NCBI GenBank assembly: GCA_018350325.1
Contig: JAEVLN010000026.1
Span: 980,063 to 1,044,062, forward strand
Length of the DNA: 64,000 nt
DNA from: Globodera rostochiensis
Taxonomy: Eukaryota; Nematoda; Chromadorea; Rhabditida; Heteroderidae
Direction of reading: 5' to 3'
Both the position numbers and the translations under genes were made by a program. Positions 10,741-22,940 of this stretch are shown here, in pieces (the first letter of the stretch is position 1; every line of letters starts with the position of its first letter). Below the pieces are notes generated by a model. The model did no database searches and was not told where the DNA came from. It saw only the letters and a program-made list of their open reading frames with translations.

Positions 10741-11245
10741 CAATTTTCGTTGTATGAATCTGGCACTAAAAGTAAGAACTTTTCCGTTTACTAAACTCAT
10801 TAAGATGGCCGAATCGTTTTGATCAGTGAGGATGGAATACTATCGGTCACCAATCGGCGAAACTTTTGGCACGGGGAGAGATCGAAGACTTTTTTGGCCG
10901 ATTCGAACAGTGCCAATGCATTCAGTGCTTTTTATGTCTTCTGCAGTGAAGGAAAGTGAGCGTTTTTCTCACCGAAATTTCTTTATGAATTGGAAATGAA
11001 TGAATGGAACAGCGACGGACGGATGCCCACCAGGGATGGGCGGAAATTTATTTTCAAAAAACGGAAAACGGAAATATTTTTTTTAACAGAAAACGTAAAA
11101 CGGAAAAAAGGGCCAAAAACAACGGAAAACGGAAAATTTTCAAATAAAATAAAAAAAATTATTTATTTTTTAAAATAATTTATTTAATAAATATTTTTTG
11201 AAATATTAACAGTAATTATTTTTAAATATTTTGAAGGATGTCTTT
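10741..11245. other. Intergenic, repeat-derived
   Basis: About 10760-10980 (GGTCACCAATCGGC, CTTTTTATGTCTTCTGCAGTG) recurs inverted at about 35690-35890. About 11040-11130 is A-rich simple sequence built on GGAAAACGG. No gene seen. Confidence 0.45.
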
Positions 11246-11460
11246 TTTTTCAGCGGCCTTCTAAATTTAACTTAGCCAAACGGCCCATTCCAAAGAATGG
11301 CATTTTCTACTTCGAAGCGAACATCGTCTTCAGTAATTTTTCTTGGTAAGCTAATTTTGGCACGATTAAATTTTTATAATTAATAGAAATGCGGTTAAGT
11401 GTCGTCACCATTGGACTTGCAAAAAACCAATGCCTTTCCTTTCACACCAACTTCGGATGA
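11246..11460 (+). pseudogene. SPRY gene fragment
   Basis: About 11268-11335 encodes [18 protein letters not shown], the second SPRY exon. About 11405-11440 encodes VVTIGLAKNQ, the start of the third. The rest of that exon and the C-terminus are missing, and no first SPRY exon is seen upstream. Decayed relic. Confidence 0.6.
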
Positions 11461-13725
11461 ACCCTTCACGTTCTAGAAATACGGCAAGTTGGGCAAAATT
11501 TTTTATAATGTCTGGCCGAATAATACCGATAATGTTTGGCAAGAAAACTAAGACAATATTTTGAGATAGCATCTGAGTTAGCTCTTTGAATGAGCGCCAA
11601 GCACAAAAAGCTTGTAATTTTTATTAACATTTTTATTTTTAAAATAGCAATTTTTCATTAATGCTGAAATCGGAAGCGCGGCGCGAACACTTCGGGCGAT
11701 ATGGCAATATTTACGGAATGCCATTCAGCAAAGACAGAGCCAAATTATTATGATTAATTATTTAGTTGACCAATTCAAACATCTTTAACTAAAACAACAT
11801 TTTTAAAATTTTATGTATTGGACAATCAAAATCGCCAAAATCCTCAATCAATCTCCAAAAAAGGCTCAAAATACGGCCAAAAAATACAGAAAAACATATT
11901 TAAAATTAAAAACAAAATGTAAATGAGGAATAAATAAAAAGATTGTCAAAAATTCTGTTAGGTTCCCTAAATTTTTATTCAAATGCATGTTTTCAAACCA
12001 CTAGAGCCGAATTCGAACAATTTAAAAAAAAAAATTAAAATTTACCAAAAATTTATGTTGACTTTAAAAAAATATTTAACAAGCACAACATTACAAATAA
12101 AATGCAAATAACATCGAATTCATGCCTTTTGATAATTTTTGCAGCCTCAAAATTTTTTGAGTTTTGATTTTTTTCCCATAAATTGTTCGAATGCGGCTTC
12201 GGGGTATCATGCAGCTCTTCAAGGTGGAGTTTTATTCATTTTTATGAAAATGCGTTAATTTCACAACTTAATAGACCTTTGTACTTATGAAATGCTTATA
12301 AAAATTGGGTTCTCCTTTTTGTCTTCATCAAACTGTTGTTTCTTGTCAATATCGATGAAGTATTAACTCTGACTGAATAATTTAAATAAACAATTAACAT
12401 CAAAATGTGTTGTGACTATCGAAGCACGATCCATATTAAGTAATAGTTAACAAAATGATTTCAAAACACAATTATTGGACAGAATACAGCGAAAAAATGA
12501 ACAAAATAAATAAAACAATTGAGCCCATGATCTATTCGATAAGAATCTAAAAAGTCCACCAGAACTGATAAAATCCATCGACCGTCTTTTCAAGAGTAAA
12601 ATTTTTTGTTTAAAGTTTTGGCCCAAGGTTTGTTACAATTTTGGTTATTTACTACAAATTTGATAAAGCTGTTTAAACAAATGAAAAATAAATCCAATAC
12701 AAAACAAAAAAAAATTTAGATTTAAAAATTTGCGAGACTTTTCTTAAAATTTTAGTCTACAATCAAAGAATTTAAAATGAATATTTAACTGTTATTAATG
12801 AACTTAAATTTACTTAAAGACTAAAAGTTGGGATTATCTTTTAAATTGAATGGGCGTTTTTTGTGACCTAAAAACGGGGGGAGGGGGGTGGGCATTCACT
12901 TTTGGGAATTAATCTCTCTTTTATCATAAATTGAATGTTTTATTTGCTCCCAGCAAAATGATGACCCAGAGAAGTGTGAGAAAGGAATTCAAAATTTGCA
13001 GTTAATAATAAACGAATTGATAAAAAATAATTATTTTTTGAGTGAATTTAATAAAATATTTTCTTAATTCAATATTTATTCGTAATCAGAGGCCACGATA
13101 ACAATAGTACCATATTTATATGGCATTTGCCATATTTTGGGGATCCAAGCCATATGTTTTTAGACTGAATGTTGGGGAATTCCTTATAAATTTGCTTTTT
13201 TTGGGCAAATGTTGACCCAAAAACGGGTGATGGGAAATTCATTCACTGTAATACCCCCCCCCCCCCCTAAACTGTTCTTTCACGCTTAGAATATGGGCTG
13301 TACGACATGTCGCCGAGTAGGCCTAGGATCCGGATTTATATTGACTAAAAAATGTGAAATAGGGGCATTAATTTAGGGACTACCCCCCCCCCTCCCGAAT
13401 AAAAACAAAAAAAGGGCTTTATGTATTCTCAAAACCCCCAAAGTAGGGTAGGGACTAAAAATTCGCTCTAAAAAAATTTTTCAAAATGAATGCTATTTCT
13501 GAGCTTCTCTCGTCAAACCCTGTTCGCAAAAAAGGGATAAACCTGAAAATTCCAGCCCTGATCCGGATGCCGGTGGCCATCCCTGGGCACCAAGTTATGA
13601 ATTTTCATGGACCTTTTTAGCCCTGAAAAAGCAATTGCAATTACTATCCGGTTTTTTATGTTTATTAAATCGAAATGTCTTTTTTCTCTACCTTTTTTTG
13701 CACTTACCAACTTTCTGGGCTTTAG
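11461..13725. other. AT-rich intergenic DNA
   Basis: No coding segment longer than chance was found. Two copies of the GTTGGG/AAACGGG repeat lie near 12810-12900 and 13155-13240. A run of 14 C occurs at 13254-13267. Confidence 0.5.
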
Positions 13726-14763
13726 ATCCTTATCGAATCGTGGGCTCAATTGTTCTATTGATTCTTTTTATTTTGTTTATTTATGCGATCCATGGATTGA
13801 ATGAGCAAAAGGCAAATCGTCTCAAAATGAGTGGTAAGTGTATTAAAATTGTGATACATTTATTTTGAATTTCTTTTTGGATTTATGTACTTTGTTTTGC
13901 AAATTTCAGAGCAATTGAATGAAATTCGACTCGAAATGAACGAATCGCTGAATTCGGTCCAAGCGATGGTCGTCGTCGAATTGGAGAAGCAGAAAATGAG
14001 CCTTTTAGGCATTTATTTCGCTTTTAATAATTAAAAAAAATAAAATTATATTTTCTTACTATTAGGGCTAATCCCGCAACAAAATCGATGGGATTCCGCT
14101 GCATGTCACGACGAACTCGCGCTCATTGGGCCCGATGATTGATTGTCCAATTTACTGGGGAAAAATGGGGTAAAAATTATTCTGTTAAATGATTTGATTA
14201 AAAAATTAATGCACTTTATTTCAGAGTGGCGCTCTGTCCTCGCCGAACGGCCAATTCCAAAAAATCCTTACTTTGAAGCGAAAATCATAGGGAAAAGCCG
14301 GTAATTTATAAATATTGTATTATAAAACAATTCCTGTGTTTTGAAATATTATTATATTTAGCTTTGTTTCCATTGGCCTTGCGACCAAACAAATGCCATT
14401 GGACAAAATTGTTGGATGCTACAAAGGCACTTACGCATACGCAAGCTATGGCTCTTTTTGGGGTCACGCAGTCGAGGGATGTGCCCGCAGGGATATCTTT
14501 GGACAGGGTGAGCATATCGTTGGAAAGCATTCGTTTGGCGTTGGTGACGTCATCGGCTGCGGCGTCAATTTGGCAACTCGCCAAATCATTCACACCAAAA
14601 ATGGACAGCGTTTGGGTGAGGAAGAAAATGAATAAAATTAAGGGCAATTTCTTTTTTAAGAAATACATTAAATTTGTTAATTATTTTTTGCTTAGCTAAT
14701 TTATTTGGTATTTTTGCAGAAACTACCGATTTGTTTGTTGCCAATTCTCCCGCCGAATTGTGC
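13726..14763 (+). pseudogene. Membrane-anchor + SPRY gene, frameshifted and 3'-truncated
   Basis: Exon 13726-13833 encodes a transmembrane segment (IVGSIVLLILFILFIYAI). Exon 13910-14029 encodes a short amphipathic stretch (EQLNEIRLEMNESLNSV). Its donor would be GC (TTTTAG|GCATTT), in phase with the SPRY exon at 14066. That exon has lost one base (CCCGATGATTG; relatives have CCCGATCGATTG) and runs into TGA. Exons near 14226-14300 and 14362-14611 are otherwise good ([17 protein letters not shown]). The last exon starts at 14721 (ETTDLFVAN) but stops matching after about 14763, where sequence from the opposite strand of another copy begins. No start exon was identified. Membrane anchoring of an SPRY protein would be unusual if intact relatives exist. 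Confidence 0.6.
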
Positions 14764-14790
14764 CCTTATTATTCTTTTTCTTTCTTACTC

Positions 14791-15036
14791 AAACGCTACC
14801 CATTTTTTGTGTAAATGATTTGGCGTGTTGCCAAATCCACGCCGCATCCGATGACACCAACACCAAATTTGGGCTTTCGTTCAATGTACGGACGCCCACC
14901 AAAGAAGCGTCCGCTAAATCCGTCGACGGCGTGGCCCAAAAAATAGCCATGGCTTGCGTATGCGTAAGTGCCTTTGTCCCATCCAACCGGTGTGCCCAAT
15001 GGCATTTGTTTAGTCCCAAGTCCAATGCAAATAGCG
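14791..15036 (-). pseudogene. Single SPRY exon, head-to-head with the preceding relic
   Basis: One exon (ICIGLGTKQMPLGTPVGW ... [10 protein letters not shown]) remains. It has an in-frame loss of the Asp codon in the GDVIGCG motif and a base deletion near its 3' end that creates TAG. Its natural downstream flank has been replaced at about 14763 by the end of the plus-strand relic. Upstream it stops near the poly-G tract at 15101. Confidence 0.65.
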
Positions 15037-15059
15037 CTAAAAAAGCATTTAGCATTTGC

Positions 15060-15840
15060 GGGAAAAGATCATGTGATTTTTTGCGAATTCTGCTTTAGTA
15101 GGGGGGGGGGGGGGGGGGGCTCGGCAGTGCCGATAGGCGCCGCTGAGAAAATTTTCGACTCAATTTGGTAAGAAAATTGGTCCAAAAATTCGAATTATCC
15201 TGAAAATAAAAATAAAATCAGAATTTGGATAAAAATGAGCATTACATTTTGGACATTTTCTGAGCGAAAAACTGAAAAAAGATGCGGAAAATGCTTGAAA
15301 ATTAACAAATTTGGCCATCTGTTTAAAGATTCATAGATGTGCAAGGGGGGGGGGGGTCAGACCCCCCCTCCCCATCGCCGCACTTGGGCACTTCCCACTA
15401 TAGCAACTTCGCACCAAAATTCCAAAATTTTGAAAAAGAAATTTTTTCTCAGCGTAGGAAAAGAAAAGAGAGAAATAACATCGCAAATGTAATTTTTGGA
15501 CCAATTTTTCTTAATAAATTGGGCCAAAATGTCAAAAATTTTCCCGGCGGCGCCTACCGGCGCCGCCGGACCTCTCCCATCCCTAAAAAGCACCAAAAAT
15601 AAGCGAATTTTCAATATTGTGGTCGCAAATCTGCCAACAAATTGTAGTTGAAAAAATCGCGCGCGAAAAAAACGTACGGCGCTCAGTTGGCTTGCCATCT
15701 GAGCGTCGGCGCTCTGGCGTTCAACATCGCACGCGAAATCTCGGCAACCCCACCCCTACCCCCCCCCCCCCTAACATCGCACTTCGCAACGCTCAAGCCG
15801 ACCCCCCCCCCTTGCACATCTATGTAAAGATTATTTAAAA
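15060..15840. repeat. GC-rich composite repeat with hairpins and homopolymer G/C tracts
   Basis: Runs of 19 G (15101-15119), 12 G (15345-15356) and 13 C (about 15759-15771) surround two hairpin cores, 15121-15147 and inverted at 15545-15569. The core has a GGCGCC-containing stem (consensus TCGGCGGTGCCGATAGGCGC then CGCCGA). No gene seen. Confidence 0.55.
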
Positions 15841-15940
15841 TTTAAACAAAAATTCATCAAAAAGCTCCAGAAATCTCAAATAAAGGTCAAAGGGCGTGTA
15901 CAAATAAAGTACAAATCTTTAAAAAAAGGTTATTTTTCAG

Positions 15941-16147
15941 CGTATTACTCTGTGTTCGCTGAACGGCAATTCCAAAAGAATATTTCGGCATTTTTTACTA
16001 CGAAGTGAAAAAAGCGCAAGAAGGGTAATTTGGCACTGCCAATTTGTATGTCAATTCTGCTTACGAATTGTTTCCGTGCGTTCGTTGTTTCGCTCTGGCA
16101 CCAAAATTGAAACAAACTTTGGACCGCACTTTGAATACAAATTCTGA
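15941..16147 (+). pseudogene. SPRY relic lacking its central exon
   Basis: The second SPRY exon ([14 protein letters not shown], near 15970-16028) runs straight into a C-terminal exon-like stretch (NLYVNSAYELFPCV). The large central exon is missing, and a frameshift follows near 16110. Dead copy. Confidence 0.65.
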
Positions 16148-17015
16148 TAAAGACACTGAAAAACGATTTTTGTGTTTCATCACAAAAATATGTATTTGTA
16201 AGGTTTCTGATATAATTTGAGGAATTAAAAAAATTTTGTGATGAAAACCAAAAAGGTCCCCACTATGGGTTTATGTAAAATCGTCGACCCCCCGGCTAAA
16301 GAAGTGCCTAAAACAGAATTCTCAAAAATTACTGGTGATGCAATCGACGTTGAAGACAACGAGAAAGATGATTTTGAATAATAACAAAAAAAAAGTTGTT
16401 TCACCTTTGACATTACAAAAAAAAATTCCTTATTGCCAGTCCCGGTTTTTCCGTTTCCCGGCCCCGGTTTTGAAAAGGCGAAATCCCGATCCCGGTTCGA
16501 GATGCTGGTCCCGATCCCGAAGATAAAATTCCCCCCGACCACGATCCCCGAGATGGCTCTTTTGACAGAGTTCCCCCACCGGGGCCAATAATAACAAATT
16601 GATTGCCTCAGCATTCAATTTTTTTTGAGAATTCTGCTTCACTTCTGCTGGGTGGAGAAAGGGGTCGGCGGTGCCGATAGGCGCCGCCAGGAAATGTTTT
16701 TTTGAATTTGATTCCATTTTATTTACCAATTTAATGTAAAAAAGGGTCTCTCCACTATGGTTTTGTGATTACGTTTAACCAAAAATGAAAATTGCAAAAA
16801 GTTGTAAAAAGCCGCCCAAATATTTTTAAAAATTAGAAAAAATTTAAGAAAAATTTTCTCTCCACCACAAAATCCTCACCGAAAGCCATAGAAAAATCAT
16901 TTGGACAGTGAGGGTTAGAACCCCTACCCCACAATGTTTCAGGGCCATATCACTCACCAAAAAACCAGCCAATTTTTGATTAAAAAAATCCCGTGCTGGG
17001 TCGTTTCGTAAAAAC
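16148..17015. other. Intergenic repeats left of the hAT element
   Basis: About 16430-16560 is rich in CCCGATCCCG-type simple sequence. A hairpin core lies at 16664-16690. 17008-17015 (GTAAAAAC) is the left target duplication of the hAT element. No gene seen. Confidence 0.5.
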
Positions 17016-19846
17016 TAGAGCCCGGTAAAAAAAAATTTCCGGGAACGGGAACGGGAACGGGGTTTTCAAAAAGAACGGGGCGGGAATCCCGAACGGGAAT
17101 CCCGTCTTTTTCCCGTTCCCGTAAAAATCCCGTTCAATTTTTAACGGGAATCCCGCGGGAACGGGAAAAATTTTGAAAAATTAAGCAAACAATTTTCTAA
17201 CATTTTTTAGACGCACTATACGGTAATTTCGCGTATAACACAATAAATAACAACATAAACATGAAAAATATTAATAGAATTGAATTTTTGGGATCGATTT
17301 GTTTAAGAAAATTAACATTTCTGCGTGTTCTGGTTTTAAACTTGAACGTCTGTAATCGTATACATCGCGCGCAACGCTGAAAAGTTGCTCACTTCCAATG
17401 GTTGTTGAAGGAGCTGTGAGGTAGCGCTTTGCAATTGTGGCAAGAATGGGGAAGCTTCCTTCGTTTATTTTCCACCAGTCCAACGGGTCCAATTCCTGTC
17501 CAATCAGATCGGCTGAGCAGAACCGCGTGAATTCTTCCTCAAATTTCGATCCCTGCTGGACTTGGACTAAATAAGTCAATTACTCCAGAAAGTAATACCC
17601 AAACAGTACCGGCCGTTTTGCTTGTTGAGGCTATTTCCGATAATGAGTCAAGGAAAGTGCGTTGAAGTTTGCTGGGAGGAGCTATAAAAGCATTCTCATC
17701 GCAACCGAAAAGGTCAAGGTCGGCGACATTTTCGTCATCTTTCTGTTCATCTGCCAGCCACGATTTTACACTTAATTTCGGAAGCAGAAAATTAAATAAA
17801 ACCAAATGTTTTACTCACTGCATTGTGAACAAATCCTTATCAGCCGCAAAAAATACTTTGAACCGAGGGTCAAGGAATGTCGAAACAGCATGAAGCCTTA
17901 AAATTAATTGAGACATTTTTTTTAAATTAAGAAACTTTTCGTTTTCCAAATGCGAAAATCGTTCTTCAATCCCTGTAAGAAGCTTTGTTCGCATTTCTTC
18001 CACCTCGACAATTCCCTGTAAAATATCATTTTCGCCGTTCAGTCGAAGATCCAATTGGCGAATTTGTGAAAGCAATGCTCTTGCGAATGGAATTTTGGTC
18101 GAAAGCGGTGATTTGCAGAAGAAAAGTGATGCTTCCTCCAATGGTGTTAGAAGGCGTTGAAGCAACTCAAGCAATTTCCACTCCCCGTCTTGCATCGTCA
18201 ATTCAAAATTTCGATGTTCAAATGAAATTAGGTCAATTGCGGCCCTCTGTTCCAACAAACGTCTGATCATTATCAAAGAAGAGTTCCAACGAACAGCCAT
18301 TTCCTAAATTATTAATTGATAAACTTAAATCATCAATAGTTTATTTGTACCTGCAGGAGTTTGTGTTGTGGCAAACCTTCTAGTTCTTGTACCTCTTTTA
18401 ACTCATCCAAAGCTTTGATCGAATGTTTCACCCTCGAAACAATCCGACGACAATTTGCTTAAATTATAATACTTTCTAAAGACAAAACAGACCTTACCGA
18501 ATAGTTCTGAAATCGCTCCTTGCTTACTTCCAAAACTGTTCTTCACCGAACGGTCCAACAAATGTGCGGCGCAATTTGCCCGGAAAAATGGCAGGATTTT
18601 TTCGTTGTTGTCCATCTCTTCAAAAGCCTAAACAAAAAAATACCAAATGCATCTATAAATCCAACCTTTTTCATGTTCGATCCACCATCGGTAAGAAAAG
18701 CGTGAATTTTTTTCTGGCAGCACCAACTATTTACTATTGTTGACAATGTTTCCGCAACTCGAAGTCCAGTGTGTGATCCAGGGAATGGTTGAATCGCCAA
18801 AGTGTATACCACTCTGGTCCATTTGTCAGTAATTCCCTCCGCTGTTAAACTAATCAACTTTTAGTATTTTGCTTTACTAAAATAAACCTTATAAAGCCTT
18901 GACTTGGCCCACTCCAAATGTCGGATGTGCACGATATTGAATTGCATTTTTCTAATTCGGCTTTCATTTTTTCTTTGACGGCGGCATATGCAATTGGAAG
19001 AAGCTTTCGGTAGTGCGACTCGTCTTTGAGCTGCTCACTCCATGGTTTGCATAACGTCCGGAAATGCGGATTGTTGACGAGGTTGAACGGCAGATTTGCA
19101 CAACAAATCAAATTGACAATCACTTTGTCGAGTCGCGTCATATTTCCTTAATTACTTTTAAATAACAAAACAGAATCGAGTTATGTAACTAACCACTGCT
19201 CCTCACAACGAAATTTTCGATTCCTCCGGCTTTCCGGCACTTGACAACCGACTTCTCTAAATTTTTCGTCATTTCGTCAAATTTTGTTTTATATTCCGAA
19301 TTCTTGTGCTTTTCACTCCTCAAATGTCCAATCAAAGAGGAAATACTGCCGTCCGAAAGTTTGAATTGGTATTTGCCCTCCTTTTTTGCCTTGCATTCCA
19401 AACATTCTGCCATCTCCTTATTTTTACTGTTTCGTTCAAAAAGTCCAATTTTCCAAATTGGATGCACCCGTGACATTAGAAATAATAAATAAACCTTGAT
19501 TAATAAATAAAAGAACAGAATATGGCGCATTTTGGGGGGCTTTGGCGGTTGCAATAGCCGCCGCCGTCAAAATTTTTTGCGTTTTGTGATGAAAATTGGT
19601 CCAAAATTGTTACAATTTTTGAAAACATTTCGCCAAGAAAAAAGAACGGGAACGGGAAAAAGACTGAAAAAAATTTCCGGGAACGGGAACGGGAACGGGG
19701 TTTTCAAAAAGAACGGGGCGGGAATCCCGAACGGGAATCCCGTCTTTTTCCCGTTCCCGTAAAAAATCCCGCTGGGCAAAAAAGACGGGAACGGGACCGG
19801 GATTCCCGTACTTTTCCCGCGGGAATCCCGTTCCCGCCGGGCTCTA
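17016..19846 (-). mobile_element. Complete hAT transposon
   Basis: The termini are TAGAGCCCGG and CCGGGCTCTA. They are flanked by a perfect 8-base duplication, GTAAAAAC, at 17008-17015 and 19847-19854; 8 bases is the hAT hallmark. Both subterminal regions are dense in GGGAACGGG/CCCGTTCCCG motifs, and a stretch of roughly 95 bases (from TTTCCGGGAACGGG) occurs in direct orientation at both ends. The only gene is the transposase on the minus strand. Matched ends and an open gene suggest a recent insertion. Related end-only remnants occur near 25985-26135 and 34495-34550. Confidence 0.9.
17271..19476 (-). CDS. hAT-family transposase with BED zinc finger, 8 exons, 634 aa
   Basis: Exons 19476-19194, 19146-18888, 18849-18666, 18627-18498, 18457-18351, 18303-17819, 17770-17610 and 17566-17271 join in phase with no stop. 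The N-terminus holds a BED-type finger (CLECKAKK ... HLRSEKHKN). The catalytic core shows SCTSDIW, a second Asp region ([11 protein letters not shown]) and [10 protein letters not shown]. The last exon carries the hAT dimerisation motif ([17 protein letters not shown], then [11 protein letters not shown]). Transposases of this class excise and insert the element at its inverted repeats. The start at MSRVHPIW is chosen because the frame upstream enters the element's non-coding end; an earlier in-frame ATG near 19530 is possible. Confidence 0.85.
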
Positions 19847-19867
19847 GTAAAAACTGCCACCATGCAT

Positions 19868-19993
19868 GGGCATTTCGTAAATTCGCCAGGGCGTTTCGTA
19901 AATTCGCCAGGGCGTTTCGTAAATTCGCCAGGGCGTTTCGTAAATTCGCCAGGGCGTTTCGTAAATTCGCCAGGACGTTTCCTAAATGCGCCA
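19868..19993. repeat. 21-base minisatellite, six units
   Basis: Units of GGGCGTTTCGTAAATTCGCC plus A repeat about six times immediately right of the hAT insertion. The sequence left of the insertion (GGGTCGTTTCGTA, 16998-17010) resembles part of a unit, so the transposon landed at the edge of the array. Reading frames across it (repeating ALANLRN) are a by-product. Confidence 0.85.
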
Positions 19994-20209
19994 CATATAT
20001 TTTATGAAGTAGATCAGAAAACCACGATAAAGTTTGTTTTTTTTGTTTTTAAAATGCTAGTCCTGATCCCGGCCTTCACTGTCCCGGTCCCGATTTCCCC
20101 CAAAAATCCCATGCCCGACCACTCTAAAATATAAAAACGGAAATGAGTATAGGTGGAATCCCGGGAAGAACCGGAATGTTATGTCGAGAAAATGCGGCAA
20201 ATGCCATTT

Positions 20210-20675
20210 TGCCCTTACTCGCCGATGTCACTGTCTTGGAAATTAATGTCGAGGCAATTCCACGGACACCAATTCCACTCAGCTGCCTCCTTTTCCAACT
20301 CGGCCCATTTGTCTTCGTCCCGCTCAATTGGACAACGAACAAACAGCCATTTGTCTTCCTTAAAGCGTCACAACCCCAATCGCTCCCGCGTCAAATTGTT
20401 CCTCAATTCAAATGGCACAATGCCTTCAGAAGACCAATGGTTAAGACAAATGATGAAATTGACTGGATCGGTTGAATTCAGAAATCCCTTAAATTTTTTA
20501 GTTCAAACAATAAATAATAAACCGACAAAGACCTTATCCAAATGCCGGCGAATCCGATCACTTTGTCGGGAAGTGATTTTTGCGGAATTGACAGCTGACG
20601 CTCGGCGCCATTGCCAAAGCGTTTGACAATTTCAGCGCCTGTTCCGTCAGCTGCGAGACGAAGCGCGTCCACCAA
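20210..20675 (-). pseudogene. Relic of an unnamed Trp-rich nematode family
   Basis: The minus strand reads [34 protein letters not shown] and [11 protein letters not shown], with a TGA between the first two motifs. The same order of motifs appears in the gene at 30715-31104 and the relic at 50700-51060. The upstream part (about 20675-20540) encodes GTGAEIVKRFGNGAE and IPQKSLPDKVIGFAG. I do not recognise the domain; it resembles the C-terminal, F-box-associated part of nematode F-box proteins, which is a guess. Not functional as read. Confidence 0.5.
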
Positions 20676-21118
20676 AAAATCAAATCAATCGCTGATCAAG
20701 CCGGTTACGCTTAGGGAACTCGAGGCCAATGTCAAGGTGTGTTCTCAACCGACAACAAAAAACAGAAGAAGGCTTCCTCTTCGATCAGGTCGCGCGCCCT
20801 TCGTTTACTATTACCAAAAATCAAGTACTTGACGGAAATATCAGACAAATCAATGATTTGACAAAATCTGATCCCGAACCCCGACCTTTTTGGTCGGGGA
20901 CGAAAACCCCGACCCCGACTTTTTCTGCCTCTGCGCGGTCGGGGCTGAACGCTAATTAACCATTGCTCGTATTTATGAGGGGTCGGCGGTGCTGATTGGC
21001 GCCGCCGAGAAATTTATTTTAAATCGAAGCCAAACAGATAAAAGTTTAATATTATAAAATGAATATATTCATCGCTATTGAACTGTTTGTGGCATTTATT
21101 GAGAAATTTATTGTTGGG

Positions 21119-21679
21119 ATGTACCACGCGCACCAAACCATTCACTTTTTGGTGGGGGAAAGAGACGAAAAAGAGGCGAGTTTTGGGATAGATTAAATAA
21201 TTTTAAATTTATTTATGATTAATTCTTTTTTTTTTTAATTTTTGTTTGTTTGAATTTGAAGCTTCTGTCGGCACATAAAGCAATTCTGGCGAGAGCTTCC
21301 GACGTTCTTGAGGCAATGTTCCGTTTTGACGAGGCAAATGCAAAGTCCGCCGCCGCTGGGACCGGTGCGGAAAATTTGTTTAATTTTTTTGAAAAAAACG
21401 ATTTTTAGGCTCGGCCCGTGGATGTGCCCGGCGAGGAGGTGGGGGCGTTCAAGGCGATGTTAGCCTTCATTTACGCCGATGATTTGAGTGGACTGAACGG
21501 AGACAATGCAATTTCTGTGCTTTATGCGGGTGAATTTTAAGAAATTGGACCGATCTAAATTATAATTATGTTGAAATTTATTAAAAATAACCGTAGAAAA
21601 TTCTTAGGTTTGAAAAATTAATGGATTAATTGTCTTTTAGCCAACAAATATATTGTGGGTGGACATTTCGCTGAGTAAT
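21119..21679 (+). pseudogene. Truncated BTB gene
   Basis: Exon 21119-21175 keeps only the end of the first BTB exon (IHFLVGERDEKE) with a GC donor (GAG|GCGAGT). Exon 21262-21364 follows (LLSAHKAILARASDVLEAM). The third exon at 21409 has lost its 5' part and is out of frame with its donor, though its frame still reads [19 protein letters not shown] stub at 21642-21679 (ANKYIVGGHFAE, then stop) ends the copy. BACK and SPRY are absent. Confidence 0.7.
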
Positions 21680-21945
21680 TCAAAAACTTTGTTAAAATTA
21701 TTTCATTTTTGTTTCTAATTTAAAGACAGTGTGTTATAGCAAAGTTTTTAGATGGCCGAATTTAAGCCTTTGGAGCCTCAACGGCCTAAAAATGTTAATT
21801 TGCTAAGCTTCGGAAAATAATTTCTTTATCGAGCCGAGATTTGCGAAATGACAACAAAAATCAAATTAGGTAGACAATGACACACCAACAAGAATTGTAA
21901 AGCTGTCACCCATCGACTACCGTATTCTTCAAAAAAATGCTTTTT

Positions 21946-22940
21946 TTAATTGTTTTTCACTGTCCGGGGGCAGAATTTGAATACAAAGTTCGGTCCAAAG
22001 TTCGCTTCAATTTTATGGTCATAGCCATGCAACGTAACGCATGGGAACAATTCGGTGGCAGAATCGGAGACATACAGCCCGGTAGTTTCTGCAAAAAAAC
22101 TAGTTAAGCAAATAATTTAAAAATGAAATTGCCCTTAATATTATTCTCTTTTTTTTCTCACCCAAACGCTGTCCATTTTTTGTGTAAATGATTTGGCGAG
22201 TTGCCAAATCCACGCCGCATCCGATGACGTCACCTTCCTCAAATCTGGGCTCTACATTGATGAAAGGGCGTCCATTGCTGTAGAAACATCCCTCGACCTC
22301 GTGCCCCCATAAAATGCCACAGCTTCCGTATGCGTAAGAGCCTTCGTAACCTCCAACCCAAACGTCCAAAGGCATTGGTTTGGCCCCAATTCCAATGTGA
22401 ACAAAGCTAAATATTATTTTTTATAGGGAAAGGCCGCTAAAGCATTTCGAAGGTCAACTTTTATTTAACTTACTATGCTCCTTTCTCCAAGATGGTCACT
22501 TCGTAGTAGAAAATGCCAAATTTTCCTTTTGGAATTGGCCGTTTGGCTTGGACAGAGCTCCACTCTGAAAAGAAGTTAATTCAAACATTTTTTCTTAACT
22601 CTACACGTAAACTTTTTCAATCAATCCGTAACAGAATAATATTTACCGCGATTCTTTCCATTATATCGGACCAACAAACGTTTGGGCTCAATGATTCTGA
22701 GGCCGCCGTGACACGCCGTGGGATCCCATCGATTCTGTTTTAAGGGAAAGTGTTGTTTATGGAAATGCTTTTTTGTTTTTGTTGAAAAATTTTGACCTCA
22801 AACTTTTGCTTTTGTTTTCGGACGAGTGAAACGCAATTTGTGGCGATTGGATGGCACAGCAAAAGCATTCGGCTGCCATGATGAAAGGGCAACGCCGAAA
22901 TTACCTGAAATTTGTGTAAAAATTTGGATTTTGCATCCAT
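21946..22940 (-). CDS. SPRY-only protein, 5 exons, 236 aa
   Basis: Exons 22940-22797, 22734-22647, 22564-22474, 22406-22162 and 22088-21946 join in phase. The 48-residue first exon ([12 protein letters not shown] ... [18 protein letters not shown]) is unlike other copies and has no clear signal peptide. The remainder is one SPRY domain ([45 protein letters not shown]) with a short tail ending in VKNN. Size fits the Globodera SPRYSEC range. Either a cytosolic SPRY protein or a SPRYSEC that has lost its secretion signal. Upstream, 22941-23050 shows no cassette. Intact as read; function unknown beyond protein binding. Confidence 0.75.

Noticed and set aside
19532..19863. Frames in the GGGAACGGG-rich end of the hAT element
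   Set aside because: Subterminal repeats of the transposon, outside the transposase exons.
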